DNA of 64,000 bases from Dactylonectria macrodidyma (GCA_020744425.1 JAGMUV010000019.1:930001-994000); one strand, 5' to 3'; shown: positions 1 to 13,548, numbered from the stretch's first letter. Notes: a model not told the origin generated them from the letters alone. A program made the numbers and translations.

Positions 1-98
1 TGTCGCCAGCATCATGTTTTGACACTAAGCATGCATGTTTCACTGCATTGAGAGGCGAGTACTTAGCCTCAATGTATCTCAATCACCTCCATCAAATA

Positions 99-170
99 GG
101 ATCGATAGCTCAGTGGTAGAGCGGGAGATTGCAGATCTTCAGGCCGCGTGTTCAAACCACGCTCGGTCCT
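99..170 (+). tRNA. tRNA-Cys (anticodon GCA), intronless
   Basis: A complete 72-nt cloverleaf is visible. The acceptor stem GGATCGA pairs with TCGGTCC, with one T-G wobble. The D stem is GCTC/GAGC, the anticodon stem GGAGA/TCTTC closes the loop TTGCAGA, and the T stem is GCGTG/CACGC around TTCAAAC. The anticodon reads GCA, so it decodes cysteine UGC/UGU. The base after the acceptor is T, matching the U73 discriminator known as a cysteine identity element. There is no intron after position 37. A T run follows just downstream, as expected for Pol III termination. It stands alone with no gene close by. Confidence 0.96.
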
Positions 171-180
171 GAACCATTTC

Positions 181-186
181 TTTTTT
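181..186 (+). terminator. Pol III T-run terminator of tRNA-Cys
   Basis: Six consecutive T residues lie 10 nt after the end of the tRNA-Cys gene, the usual RNA polymerase III stop signal. Confidence 0.75.
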
Positions 187-3100
187 GCGTCTTTCACGAC
201 CTCATAGTCCAAGTGTATTTAACCACAAGGGTGGTGGAATGTTTCTCTCAACCCACTGTTCATCTAGGACACTTAGCACATTTCTATGCATGCGCTCAAA
301 CGCAAGGCCATATATTGGTACCGAAATGGATCTTTTTCTCTGGAAGATGTATTTATTGCAGTCAACTGTCATGCAATCTGTCACAGCACATAGGGTTGGG
401 TCTGGAGGCGTCGTAGGTCTCACACCCGATGTATGGAGGAATAGACAATTTTCCACGTGCGCTAAGTAGTGACAGCTCAAGTGCTTGCTTCTAGGCTTGA
501 CAAGCCTGAGCTAAGTCTACGCCAAAGCCTGCCCTCAGAGAACACGGGGTATATATTGTCCCGCGACTAGAACCGATGAGAGCAGGCGAAGACGAACTAC
601 ACGATCGTGGATTCGGAGGAGTGATATTAACATTCTCAGTTTATCGCTTCCTTTTACTGGCTGTTGAAAGAAACCTGAGCTGGTCGACTTCAATGGCCGC
701 CTCAAGAGCAGTTCAATCATGTTCGGGCGAAGGTGCTGGGAAGTTCCCAACAAGTGTTTGACGCACATTGATTGGGTTCGATGCTACGTGTGAAGTAGGG
801 GATGCAAAAGGGCGAGGAGGCTTCTTCCAAAATTGTAAATGTGGGAGAAAATGACCGCAAATTTTGGTGTGGGCGAGTGTGACCGGGGGCATGAGCTGTA
901 TAGGTTAAATGAGTTCGCCAATAATATAGCCGTTTCGAAGACTTCGACAGAACTGCTCCTTGGCCTTTGCGATTGGACTAAGAAAGGGCTAATCATTTCG
1001 TCTACGGCCTCTCTAATTCTCGCAAACTCAATTGATTAGCTAGGCTGCTTTCAATTGGGCACCTCGTAATCTGAATCTCGTATTCCGGAACTCGGCTCGC
1101 CCACTCTGCAGATACGGGCTGTGCTGTGATCGGCTGCTCGGAAGGCTGGGGTCTCCGCTCGTGAGACGACATCTTAAAAGGGACAAATTTCCTCTCACAT
1201 TACTCCAGAAGTTTCCCTTCTACTTTTTGTTCCACACTAATGAAATTTTGGCCCCTCGAGGGGGCGTGGGCTTGCCGCCGTACCATCGTGAGCTGAGTCC
1301 TCGATTGTAAGGCAAGGCTACCATGAGACGCGACTTACCGGAAGAGGCTGGATGCTGCAAAGCATTTTAGTTGCCCGTATTATGATCGCAGATCGAAGGC
1401 GAAGTGTGTCGAAAGGTCACTCTACGACGTCCCTTGCAAGTCACCAATGTTGATCCAACACAAGTTGAGCAGACGCTGAGTTCGCCACGGACCAAAGCCG
1501 AGGCGATTGCGAAAATTATCTCAGCGACGAGACGGCGTCCAATTTGACTGAGAGACTTGTGCCTTCATTGATAGGTATGGAATAGCTAGAGTGCAACCCA
1601 ACGACGAACCCAGACCAGATTGCCATGGTATAGGAGTGCTACAGCGACATGGCTGGAGGCCACAAGCTGCCTGGCTATTGACAAAACAGAGACGTTCGTG
1701 CCATGGCGAGAGAAGAGGCAGGCATCTCTCTCCAACGGACTTCTCTATTAGTCGAGTTTACATGTCCTAACTAAAACCTGGTATCTATTACTACATTTTC
1801 CTCATTCCCAGTGCAATTACTGCTGGTTTGTTGTTGGTCGACATGTGGCGTCAACGGAGATACGTGAATTCGGGATTCATTCCATGGCACTCGAAAATGT
1901 AGAAGATGGAAAACCAGAAGGATCGTTGCGCAGGTATCGAGAGCCGACAACCATCGTGAGTGTAGTTGATGGGACCAATACGTTTAGACTAGCGAGTTCG
2001 AGGCACGAGTCCGGAATATTCGGCCGTATCGTAGACGAAGACGTCGTAGAGTCTCAATCTGCAAACCTTAGTCCATAGATACTGAGAGAAACCCCACGAA
2101 GCTAGCTCCTGGCTCATCGAAGCCAGAGAATGAAACCCAAGGGATTATCTCGCTTTGATAGCCTCTTCCGGAACCAGCCCCTCCATCCCATCACGATGGG
2201 ACCCCTCCGCGCACGTCAACGAGCACCCGATGACGTGCTGAGCACCCCTGGCTATCACCTCGGAGGGGAGTGAACAGAAAAGAAGCTTTCCCGCTCCCTC
2301 TCTTCCCCGGATTCTGCCTGGCCCTCGGGAGTCTTTATTCCCCGACGAAATGCTGCTGCCTGCCCCGTGTGGATCGGGCATGTTGCATGGCATTTAGGGC
2401 TGACAGCCAAGGGGGGGTGTGCAGATGCGTCGGCGGATTGGGATTAGGCGGTGGGGGTTTTTTGAGGCTATTGGGACGACCTGCGATGATGATGATACTG
2501 TGTATTTGGTCGCGATTGCTTGATTGCATTGTTTATGCTGTTTGTGGTGATTTCTAGCACTACGTATTTGAAGCTCGGGTGTATCGCCTTTATCGTCGAT
2601 CTGGGGTCTGGGTTGATGCCATACCTGATCTTGGACCAAGTCGTGCATCCCAATTCGCCTCAGACGAGCCGCGACTAAATACAGAGCGAGGCAAATTTTT
2701 TGCCAACAATGGCTGCTCTGTATATGATGACGCCCATTCCCTCTGCTTTGCGCCAGTATATGTGTCCGCGGGGATTGGCGTCCGCTTCTTCAATGGCCCG
2801 TTTCTTTGGCCGGGATGATCTTGCCGCCGCTGCCTCAGATGTTGGACTTCAATGCTGAATTGTCAATTCCACTTAAAGGCGAGATGGACACGGCGGTATA
2901 GATGAATCGTATTTATTTTAGAAAGGATAGGTTACCAACGCCCTCAACGCCTCGTCGCGCAAAGCCAATTCGACTCGCACTTTATAAGTACAAAACCCCC
3001 CTTTTTCCCTCGGCAGTCGCCTGACTGGTCGGTTTCCGAGAAGAACCAGAAAAAAACACCATGAAATCTAAGTCTCAACCGCGTGGTCGCACATGCCGCC

Positions 3101-3492
3101 TTCAAAAGAGCCTCTTCCTCCGTGCCCACTAAAGTAGTTCGAGGGGCAGGCATTGAAGCACGGCCTGAAGCGGCATCCTTGCTTCCTCCGATAATCACCA
3201 ATATTCTCCGGAGAACGACTCGATATATCACACCATTTGAGACAGGGCGAGTACGTAAATGTGCGCACCCTGTAGACCTGAGCCAAGACCCCATTGTTCG
3301 TCTGCATTGACCACCCCCCCTGAGCGGGGACTGACTTGCAGCTGGATCCCCATTGCGTGTCTTTTGGACATATGTTCCCTCCATCGGGCCATCGCGCCAG
3401 CGGGATATCCACATCTTATCCATCGTCCCCAGGTGAACGCGCGTATTTGGGCTTCAGGTACGTCACAGAAGACGGAAACCCCCACGTCGAAA
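187..3492. other. Gene-free stretch
   Basis: I see no open frame with a recognisable domain, plausible intron pattern or coding-like composition. The longest frames (for example 2944-3423 on the minus strand) are arginine- and glycine-rich chance frames. The stretch runs from the tRNA-Cys to the 3' end of the sulfotransferase-family gene. Confidence 0.55.
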
Positions 3493-4418
3493 TTAGATGA
3501 AGCCAAACAGACGGCAGACGGCGTAGGCGGTTAGGATGGCAATCAGAAGGGTGGTTATGTAACGCAGGGCGACGTTGTACATCTGGTTGCGGTTGCGGCG
3601 GCGAGAGCGGCTCACAAAGTCAGAGTTGTCGTTGACGTTGGGGAACGAGTAGCCCTTGGGGATAGGCTCGCCGAGGAACTTGCACAGAGGGTCCCAGCCG
3701 TCCTGGACGCGGTACTCGAGCAGGTTATCCTGGGGGACCAAGGCGCGGATCTCGGCGTAGTGGCGCTTGAAGACGTCCTTGCCGCGGTTGGGGAAGTCGC
3801 CCTCGAAGAAGGTGTCGAAGAACTTCTTGAGCATGGGGTAGTACATGCCGGCGGCCCAGTCGAAGTTGGACAGCCAGCGGAGCTCGTGGTCGGTGACGCG
3901 CCAGTAGACCGTCTTCATGGTCGAGGCGTGCCACGAGTCGACGTCGCGGTTGGTGAGAACAACTTTGGCTTCGGGGTAGGCCTCGATGAGCTCCTTGGCG
4001 AAGGCGATGGCCGGCCAGTCGCATACGGCCTGGGAGCCGCCGAGGAGCTGGTCCCAGTCCTCGCGGGTAAATGGCTTGCCCTTGCCGTCGTACTTGGCCG
4101 TGAGGGCGTCCATCCACATGAGGGCGTCGGGGGGGTTCTCGATGGAGCAGTTCATCATGTGGTACGTGTCGACGTAGCCGAGCTGCTTCATGGCCGCACG
4201 CATAGCTGGAGGTAAATCAAGGTTAGTTTTACCTAGTTTTCGGAGCGGACAGTTCGTAGCAGAGGCAAGTGTTACTTACAAGCAGTGCCAGTGCGGCCCA
4301 CACCTAGGATGAGCACCTTCATGGGCACGGAGCGGGTGCAGTTGCGGCGGTTGATGTCCGTGTCGGCAGTGAAGAGATCGGTCTTCGGCCGGGGCTTGTA
4401 GGAGGCGGAGTAGGCCAT
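3493..4418 (-). CDS. Tail-anchored P-loop sulfotransferase-family protein
   Basis: Two exons (minus): 4280-4418 and 3493-4205, with a 74-nt intron starting GTAAGT and ending CAG; 283 aa. The join restores the family's hallmark P-loop: residues 35-47 read ILGVGRTGTASMR, the PAPS phosphate-binding loop of the fungal Sulfotransfer_4 group (often mislabelled NAD-dependent epimerase). Further family features are the VLTNRDVDSWHAS segment, matching the 3'-phosphate-binding region, and the aromatic-rich NFDWAAGMYYP stretch. The last about 25 residues are hydrophobic after an Arg/Asn-rich patch (SRSRRRNRNQ), which suggests a C-terminal membrane anchor facing the cytosol. The start is the first ATG ahead of the P-loop. 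Family membership is well supported; substrate is unknown, and sulfotransfer activity is known for few fungal members. Confidence 0.88.
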
Positions 4419-5331
4419 TGTGAAGGATAATTGAGGGAGCAAGAGAAGAACAGAGAGAGTCTTGTTTCGAAAGCAAGGGGTATCAAGGGGAATCAGAAAG
4501 AGATGTAAGTCAAGAGTGTAGACTGTAGGACCGGGAAGAGTGCAACACGGAGAGAGAAGGGCAGGCACAAGGAGTACCGGTAGACAAGAGAGAGCTGGTT
4601 GGTTTGATAGACTGATGAGGAGAAGAAAGAAAGACTCGAAGCAGATGTCGAGGCAGGTTATATGAAGGAAAAAAGGGTCAAGACGAACGCCGTGCGGCTT
4701 CCACCGCCACAGAGCATGTTCCCAGGAGTCACTCACTGTACGCGTCTCCTTGTCTCCGTCTCTCGCAACGAACCCTCCCTCTCTTCCACCCCCCCGGCAA
4801 TGGGAAGAGTCGTGAGACTCGTCACTGATTAGGTACGTCGTCAGAGGGCTGGCGAGTGCCCATAAATTAATTTACATATTTGGCAGCGCTGTTTTTGCAC
4901 ATAGCACCTTGTCGTCGGCCTGCTCGACGCACACCCGCAACGCATGCATGTCCTTTCGATCCGCACCGACCCTCCCCGGTTTTCCCATTGCCCACCCCCT
5001 TCCCCGGGGTCAAGGGGAAGACCAAGCTTTTTACTTGGCTTTTCCAGCATTGCGGGTTGCTAGAAGGATAAGATGTGCAGTGGAATTGGGCTGCTGCTGT
5101 TGTTGCGTTCACACACCACAGGGAACCGCCACTACCGCTGGGACCATGACAGCGCTACGGCGGCTACAGACACGCCCTGTATCCACACGCCTAGCTCCAT
5201 CCCGGCAGCCAGTTTCCCCATGTCAGGCACCGCGAGTTCCCACTGGCCTGAGAGGGGAGGCCGTCTTTCAGTGGACTTGGCTTCTCTTCCAGTGGACCAG
5301 GGATCATCCTTCAAGTGGTGGCGCATTGCAA

Positions 5332-5350
5332 CCCCCCCTCCCCCCCCCCC
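5332..5350. repeat. Poly-C tract
   Basis: An almost pure C run broken by a single T. It is a mononucleotide tract prone to slippage and to G-quadruplex or i-motif formation. Confidence 0.8.
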
Positions 5351-8300
5351 AGTCGGCGGCCTGTCAGTCGTCACACCTGGCCCTAGCTCCGGCGGTGATA
5401 CGCACTGCGAACGCAACAAATACACACACTCACACACCCACTCGCACGGCAGCATACGTAGCCGCAAAACTTTTCAGATTTCATGTCCATGGTGGCTTTG
5501 ATCGAAACTAGTGCGAGAACCGGTCATGGGAAGCCATCGTCCAAGGAGAGAAGCCTAGAGTTGCATTGAAGAAGAGAGGCAATCAATCGATGAACCACCA
5601 GCACCCACGAACAAGCATCTGCCATATATGAACAAGCATTCATAAAAAAGCCCTACATTCATTGCAAAAGCGGGCTTGTATACGTCTTACAACCACGTCG
5701 GACCCTCGGTCCCAGTTTGACATGCGGCTATTCTCTCCCTGGCAACTTGTCGACGAGTCCCCAGCGCGATGCCACCCTCCATCATCTGTCTTGCAACGTC
5801 TGATCAACGTCCAGATTGTAGGAAGCCGCGCCAATTCGACCAAGTCGTCGACGTACCTGCATTGATCCTGGAACCGAAGAGCCAAGCCAAGCCTGTTTTT
5901 CTTTGTTATTTTGGCGGGTTTGGAGATGATTAGCCAGAATACGCTACCTGTATGTCAAGCATCCCAACCTTCAAGTCCACCATCGCCGTTCTCTGCACCA
6001 ACCTCGACTGGCCTCGGTCTCCTTTCCCAATTGCGCAGATCCATCAAGCCCACCCAACCCTACAATTCACAGTATATGCACACAAGTACTTACACTCGCT
6101 ACTTGTCTTCTACCTCGTCCTCGATGGAGCTCAAAGCAGCCTCCGCTTTGTTGGGTCGTCGTTGAAGTCCCCACCCACAGGTGGCTGACGCGGCCCCAGC
6201 GCGCAGATCGCCGTGGGAATATCGTGGATGGGAACTCGCCCATTCGTAGCCTTGTCTCGGGCCCAGCACCCTCTGGACTTCCTTGGGACCTGAGTGTCTC
6301 GCGTGGTGTATCCGTGCTTCCTCTTGTTTGATCTGCGTGCGTCAAGTGCTTGGCCTTTTCATCCACACGTCGCTGTCGTGGTATGTTGGATGATGAGGTT
6401 GAGATAGCTATACGTGTATTCATACGTATGCCCTCCACTTTTTTTGCTTAGAACGGTCACTGGTCAGAAGATAACCGCATCGACAACCATAACAGCTGCT
6501 GTACATGAAATACCTAAGTAGATGGGGCACAACAACAAACACTTACCTGCAGTGGTACAACAACGTATAGGCAGTCTACATAAATCCGAGTTCTGCCATT
6601 CTGCTGATATGTTCGCAATTTATGCACACAGCACAAGGTACTCACATGTGCAACAGCCTTTTCCCGTGCATCACACGTCGTCGGCACCGATATCCAACGC
6701 GGATGTCGGCGTTCCGGACCATCGGCCCCTGACTCCACATATTCCCATCGTCCAAAACCCGCTGATCCCATGTCCCCTGGCCCTTCCCCATAGTAATCCA
6801 ACCACCAAACTCTAGGATCCTAGGCCACGAACGAGAAACCCTGGGCTTCTCTACCTCCCGATTCCCTCCCTTTCTTTGCGTCCCCTGGTTCATCTCTCCG
6901 CCCGCCAGGGTCGCATTGGTACAGGTGTGTGTCTCAGTCTCGTTTAGCTCTTCTTCCTTCGCTCTCCCGATCTTGAGATTGGGATTCTGATGCTCCGCTA
7001 CGTGGCTGAGGAGCATGTGAGCGAGCTTTCATCCATCATTCGGGGGAACAAGCTCATTGTGCCGGCCTTGGGTGCGTCTAGCGAGATGTTCATCCACATC
7101 AAAACCGCCACACTCCGCCCGCTAGTTAGAGGTCAGGCCATATGCTTACACCTACATACCTAGTCCCGCCGTTTCCTTACGTACGCATGCACAGGTTGGA
7201 GCTTTGGTCCTGATGAGTTGCCAACCAAGCAGCCACAATCTATCTGGACCGGAGAGTCACTTGTTTGCTTCTGTGTGGACACTTCATCTGTGTTCATCGA
7301 TCTAAAATGTCTGTCAGATGAGACCACGTACCCCGTCGTCTCACACTATCTACTTTCTGTGCTTTGGCAGGAGGACAAATCGGAATCGGAGGGAACATCC
7401 CGTGCCTGACAGAGAAGCATCTCGCCGTGACTGCCAGTTTCCGATGTCACAGCATCTAATGCACTTGAGAGTACATGATACCCAGCCATGGAGTTCAGGG
7501 ATCGTCGACGCTCGTCACTTCCACTGAACATGCAAATGCAGCCTCATCATTTGTGATTCTGACGGGCGTCAAGGTGGCCCCCCCTGAGCAATCTCAGTAA
7601 CTACCTTGCGTTGCGACTCTGACTTATTACAAGGTGAGAGATCCTGACTGGTTGATGGTATTTTGATCTTCAGGAGCAGCGGCGTGCATCGGGCATTTAC
7701 CTCGACCAATCCAACGGAAGAGCCCCCGAATAATGGCCAAATGTAACGCTACTTACTTGGCAGTGATTCACTGTGCATATGGAGGGCTGCAAGTATACTT
7801 GAGTGACAACGATGTAGCATCGGGACACTAGATTGCTGACGGTCGTTGATCCTAAAGTCGTTTGCCATTAACCAGCCTCGACGCGGATGACTTGACTCCC
7901 CAGCCTCACTGACGAACCGATGGGCGCTGTGCCGTCGCTCAACGACATCCGAGATTGAGATTGCGCCGGGTCCTGAAGCGAGGACGTAGCTGTGTACGTA
8001 CGCGCATAGCGGCGAGCGCGTCACCTCAGCCTTATGCACGTCCTGTTTCTGGTTCCGCCCCGGCTTGGTTCTGCGTCGGAGATGTGGACAGACCAAATGA
8101 TAGCGAGGCGCAGTAAATTAGTCGACGGATTCGAATATTCAATGAAACGCGCGATGGCTGAGGAATGATATTGCTCCCGTTGTTCAACTATTCAGCAGCG
8201 TGTATCGTAGGACGAAGACAAATATGCCGAGCGATTCGGCATTTGTAAAAGGTGATACGCGGTTAGAAGCATGGAGAGGGAGTGAGATTAGAGATCACGA

Positions 8301-10198
8301 ACCTAGAAAAGGGAATGACCAGACAACCCTGCGTATTAATACGGACAGAAGAAGTCTAGGGTGGCTTGCAAGTGAGAGTTGATTAGGCTGAGGTTGAGGA
8401 AGAAGTTGACGGTGAGCCGGCTTGGTACCGCCATGGACTCGACGACGCCAAGGCAGTCCGGGCGACCGCCCGAAAAAAAAGCAACTCAATTGATGATTGC
8501 TATTAGCATGTAGTATGCACAAGACAGATGCAGTGTGCCTGTACCTGCAGATCAAGATGAAATGAGCCATGGATGTGTGCAACGCAGCTGATATTGGCCC
8601 TACACCACCGCGAGATCGGGCATCGGCGGTTTGCAGCGCCGACAATGAAGTGAACCAGGGGGTTGGAAGAGATCTTGTGTCTAGAGGGCGGATAACCACA
8701 GCCCAATTGGCCAAGGGAAGAGAGAAACGCGGACGTTGTGGAAAATGGACGAGGGTGAAACGCGACGACTGTGGATGTTCAGTGGAGTCCCCACCATGGT
8801 TGTGAATGACGACGCTGTGGTCAGGTTTTCTCCCCCTCCCCACGCCTCATTAGCAAACACAACGGCCAGTAATTAGACTGGGACTTTCGAATGGAGAGGA
8901 TGTCGGGCGGCTGTGACTCTGCGTGTTAGGCGCTTATTAACATTTGTTTTTCAAAAGGAAGGCCATCAGGGTACTTTGGTGTTTCTTCTCTTACACGGGA
9001 GGGAGGGAAGACACTAACAAGCCAAAGTCCCAACCCCCCTACGAGGTGCATCTGATCTGACTGTACGGGGCTACGTTTATTAAAGTGTGTTACCATGCAT
9101 GAATCTATAACACACGTGCTATGAGTGCCGAAGGAATGTAAGATCTGTGGCTTCTGTGTCATGATGGCGGTTTGGACAATCATCTCGTTGGCGGCACTCG
9201 CTGGAGGGGGGCCGGGCTGTCGGCGGTGGCGTGTCTCTTCAGGGGGGTTTATAGACTGGGGGGGTGGTGTGTGGATACACGCCCTAGGTACGCTCTGCGC
9301 TAGAGCCGCTCCCGCCAAGGGCGCATCACCTGTCACCCCTGGCGCACGCCCCACGAACTTGTAGGCGCCCTGGAAGCCACTGTTGAGAGCTGAGAGAAGC
9401 CCACTGGTTCCAAGATCGGCCCTGGTTTTGTAGGACGTTGATTGCATTTGTATAATAGGAGAGTCAGGATGAGCACAGGAGTTAATTACATCATGCTTTT
9501 AAGAATCTAGGTAGCAAGGGAAGTAAGCGGTAAATCACAAGAGAGAAATTGAGCAGAGAAATGCCATGTCATGTTGTACTCGAGTCCTACCTAGGTACGC
9601 AGTAATTACATGGACACAGGATCTGATATGAAGACAACAAGAAGACGAAGAAGAAAGGCTACACGCCAGCCGAAGCCACGACGTCACAACGGACGACCAG
9701 GGGCTTGCTTCCGTTGCTCGGTAAAATCTGGGGCCACAGGGGAGGGTGTGTGTGTGTCTTCTGCAGGTTCAAGGGTGAGCACTCGAGCACAAAAAAAACA
9801 CATGCTAGCAACGGGGCGGATGATTGAACTGCACTTGGCACGACTTCGACTATCCGTTCTTCTCATTCCTCACGAAACAGATCCCATTCCCTGTTTCGAA
9901 TGCGAGTATTGGTCTTAATTATTCCAACTGCTCAAAACGAGACGAAAAAATTGGTCGCAAGACTTGGCACCCGCTTTGACGGGGTTGGCGTGCATGAGAC
10001 ATACACGAGCCACCGGAAGCTTTTCGTTTCGCCCAATCCCCAGCGGAAGCTGACGTCTGTTTCATCCGTTTTCGGACGACTTTTTATTAGCGTTGGTTCT
10101 GCTTTTAGTGGATGGGGGAGCCCTCAAAACCTCACGTCACGTTCCTCGTTCGGCCCCGAAGCAAAGTGGAAGAAGGAAAAGTGGAATACGTATGGGGC

Positions 10199-10209
10199 GG
10201 GGGGGGGGG
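10199..10209. repeat. Poly-G tract
   Basis: An uninterrupted run of about eleven G residues upstream of the MFS gene, preceded by another G4. Confidence 0.8.
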
Positions 10210-11453
10210 CTGTGTGTCTTTTAGTGACATTTCTTCTCCGCCTTGTCTTGTTTGTTTTTTGTTCTGGAAGGTGATGGGGATCCTCATTTCTTCTCTTCGA
10301 TTTTTGGGGGGCTTGCGTGGACTGAGGCGAGTTTTTTTAGCATCTCCCCCGTCTTGTGTGAACATCTTCTCCACCATCCATGCAGGCGAGCTTTCCACTA
10401 GGCTTCGCGGCAGGATCCCGTGTGCTCGCATCCCTCCCTCTGTATCCATGAATCCCTCACTGTACCTTTTATCCTATACATAACAAATTACTCTACGTAC
10501 ATCCCGTGCTATACCCCATGTCCGTGAATCCAGCAGCAGCTCTGTACGTACATGGGCTCCAGCGCACCTCATGGAGACACCCATGCCCTCCCTCTCCCTC
10601 CCCTTGCTCCCACGCCTTTCACTGGGCTGCATGAAACTGCTCTGACGCGCTCCATCTGTTGAACTTTCTGTCTCTCTGTCCACAAAGTGTGCCCGTTTGC
10701 TATGCGTCGTCATCTGCCCTTCTCCCTCCGCGCGTTCCCTCTTTTTTTTAGTTCCCCCTCCGTCCCGTCACCTTTGCGTCGAGGCAGACTTTGCTTGTCC
10801 GCGTAAACCACATGTGCCCACGCTCCCACACTTGCCCTTCACCTACGCGGCTAATTCTTTTTTTGGGCACATCGCAGTTTCGCTCTCTTCTCTTTTCTAT
10901 CATATCCGTTTTCGTTCTCTTCCATTCATTGCCACCCTCCTCGCCTCTTGTTTTAACATTCACTCGCTCGTTCACCTGAGATCCGCGTATCGCTTTCTAT
11001 TCCCGCAGACCCACGAACCGGGTCCCGTACTCTCGGCATACCTATCATAGCACTACAACCTATACAGACCTCGGCTGCGTCATCGTGTCATTCCATCCCC
11101 GTTTCTTCATTCTTTATTCCCAATCATTTTTCTCGCACCCTTCGAAGTCAAACCAACACCTGTGTGGCATGGTCTCTAACCTACTGCCCTTGACAAGCCT
11201 CTAACCTCCCCCACACCTGGCCATATCTTCCCTTCTTGGTCATCCCCGGTCTCTCTGCCACGCGATATCCTACGTTTCGTTCCCCTCCTCAAGTCCATTG
11301 GCGCCCACCCTTCCATCCGGCTTCGGTGGTTGAGTACGTGTTGCTGCCGGCTCAGCAAGTGTGTCCACCTCGCCGTTCGTCATTCCTCTCGTCCTACCTT
11401 CAGAGGGCCACTTATATATTACCTCGCTCTGCCACTGGCTTGCTTGGCCCATC

Positions 11454-13548
11454 ATGTCCATCCGTTCTTCCAACAGCGAAACTGTAACCGCCTCCTTGGA
11501 TACCCGAGGACACCGGCGCCGGAAATCCCGGCCTGTTCTTAGTATCGCCGAGGACATACCCGAAGACATGGCCATGGAAAACTTCCAAGAAAAGGACGTC
11601 GATGTCGAGTCCAGGATACGCGACGAGTTCCGCGATGACTCTCCTGAACCGCCCGCTCGAAAGGGCCCCGTCAGCTGGATGTCGCTGCCCCGGAAAGACC
11701 AGTTGTTCGTGCTATTCATCGGACGCCTCGCCGACTTCCTCCAGATTGCCTCATTACAGGCCTATGTGTTTTACCAGCTCAAGCACATGGACAGCGACCT
11801 GTCCGACTCCCGCATCTCAGAACGAGCTGGTCTCTTGCAGGGATGCTTCACCGGCGCTCAGGTCTGCACTGCCATCCTCTGGGGCAACATTGCCGATGCC
11901 AACTGGTGCGGCCGCAAGTGGGCGCTGATCATTGGTCTCGGCGGCACAGCGCTCTCCTGTGTGGGATACGGCTTCTCGACGACTTTTTACTGGGCTGCTT
12001 TTTGGAGGATATTCGGAGGCGCCATTAATGGCACTGTTGGTATCATGTAAGTGACGAATGCTTGTCCTCAATGTCTAAGGTGGTCCTGGATATGAAAGCT
12101 CGGCAAACCAGGATTGGAGATGCGGCAACTGAAGCACGAGGAATCTGGTGTTTTTCAGAACACTCGAAATCGCTGCACCTGTCCATAATGCTAACGAGCA
12201 CTCAGTCGAACCATGATTTCAGAAATCACTGTTGAGAAGAGGTTTCAGTCTCGAGCCTTCTTGCTTCTGCCCCTGAGCTTCAACGCCGCCAGCATGCTCG
12301 GCCCAAGTTCGTTTACCATCAGCACCTCTATCCCACCGACACTCGCTAACATTAAACTAAGTCATGGGCGGTCTCTTGGCCGATCCTACCTCGACTCTCC
12401 CCGACTACTTTGGCGAGGGCGCCATCTTCGGCTTCCAGTGGATTCGCGACTACCCCTTTGCCCTGCCCAGTCTCCTGAACGCCATCTTCCTCGCCTTTTC
12501 TACTCTCATCACCTTTTTGTTCCTTGAAGAGGTAAGATTCATCTGGCGCTCGCTCTGACATCTTGTCCACCGGCTGACCTTCTGCTAGACGTCTAAAGAC
12601 CGGCGCCACAAGTACGATCCTGGCCTCCATCTTGGCTACCGCATGCGACGCAGCTTCGCCGGCCTCTTAGGCCCCAAGTTCATGGGCGGCTACGCCCAAG
12701 TCCCGCTCTGGGAGCAGGGCGACTCGGTCGGTGAGAAGGACGCGGCCGCCTCGGCAGCAGCAGCTGCAAACTCGGGCAAGAAGCTGGGCCGTCTGCCCTT
12801 CTCCCGCATCTGGACGCGCAACGTCATCTTCACCCTTATCAACAGCGCCTTTTACGACTTCCAGCTCGGAGCCTTTACCAACATCTGGTCGCTCTTCCTG
12901 TCGACGCCGCGGTACGGCACTCCTAGCACGACAGGCGGCGAAAAGGCGTACTCTCGGTCTCTCCCGCTGCTCTTCACCGGCGGCCTGGGCATGCCGGCCT
13001 CGACAGTCGGCGTGGCGAGCTCGTTTCTGGGTCTTCTGGGGATGATCCTCCAATTCACCCTCTACCCGCCCGTCCAGGCCCGGCTGGGCACGATGCGGTC
13101 GTTCCGGTGGTTCCTTATCCTCTTCCCTATAGCCTACTTCATCGGCCCCTACCTCTCCATCCTGCCGTCCACAACGCAACCCCCAGAGGCGGCATCGGGC
13201 TCTTGGATCTGGGCGGGCATCATCCTCATCCTACTACTACAGGTCATGGCACGCACCTTTACGCTGCCGGCGACCATCATCCTGCTCAACAACTGCAGCC
13301 CACACCCGAGCGTCCTGGGCACGATTCACGGCCTGGGCCAGAGTGTGTCGGCAGCCTTCCGTACCGTCGGCCCCGTCGTGGGCGGCTGGTGGTACGGCTA
13401 CGGCCTCGACATTGGCATGGTCGCCTGGGGATGGTGGGGGGTTGCGGCTGTCGCCACGCTCGGCTGCGGTACGGCTTTGCTGATGCACGAGGGCTCCGGG
13501 CATGAGATTTTCCTTGAGGGGGAGCGGGAGGAGGTGGATGATGAATGA
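11454..13548 (+). CDS. MFS transporter, ZIF1/YCR023C-like
   Basis: Four exons: 11454-12046, 12206-12306, 12362-12531, 12589-13548; 607 aa. All introns are GT-AG (159, 55 and 57 nt) and phases match at each junction. A hydrophilic acidic N-terminus of about 70 residues precedes twelve predicted membrane segments. The loop after TM2 reads WGNIADANWCGRKWALIIGL, the cysteine-containing version of the MFS antiporter loop typical of the zinc-induced-facilitator/YCR023C group. The central cytosolic loop holds the Ala/Lys-rich segment between exons 3 and 4. I chose ATG 11454 because the more upstream in-frame ATG (11361) adds residues unlike the family. Family assignment is firm. Substrate is unknown: members move zinc chelators, organic cations or drugs. 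The gene is convergent with the TRK gene. Confidence 0.9.

Larger units (their letters stand above)
4419..11453. other. 7-kb gene-free stretch with low-complexity tracts
   Basis: No convincing coding region. Frames at 4909-5511 (+), 8295-8843 (-) and 8926-9447 (-) have the biased composition of chance frames and no domain. Pyrimidine-rich tracts increase from about 10.2 kb toward 11.4 kb, which fits the promoter and long 5' leader of the MFS gene starting at 11454. A leader intron or a non-coding transcript could lie here, but I cannot show one. Confidence 0.5.

Noticed and set aside
4909..5511. 200-aa plus-strand frame
   Set aside because: It runs through a poly-C tract and has biased composition, with no domain or splice context.
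8295..8843. 182-aa minus-strand frame
   Set aside because: Composition is that of a chance frame; no recognisable feature and no neighbouring exons.
11361..11453. Upstream in-frame ATG for the first MFS gene
   Set aside because: It adds 31 residues with a hydrophobic, non-family composition. ATG 11454 is in a better context and opens the typical acidic N-terminus.
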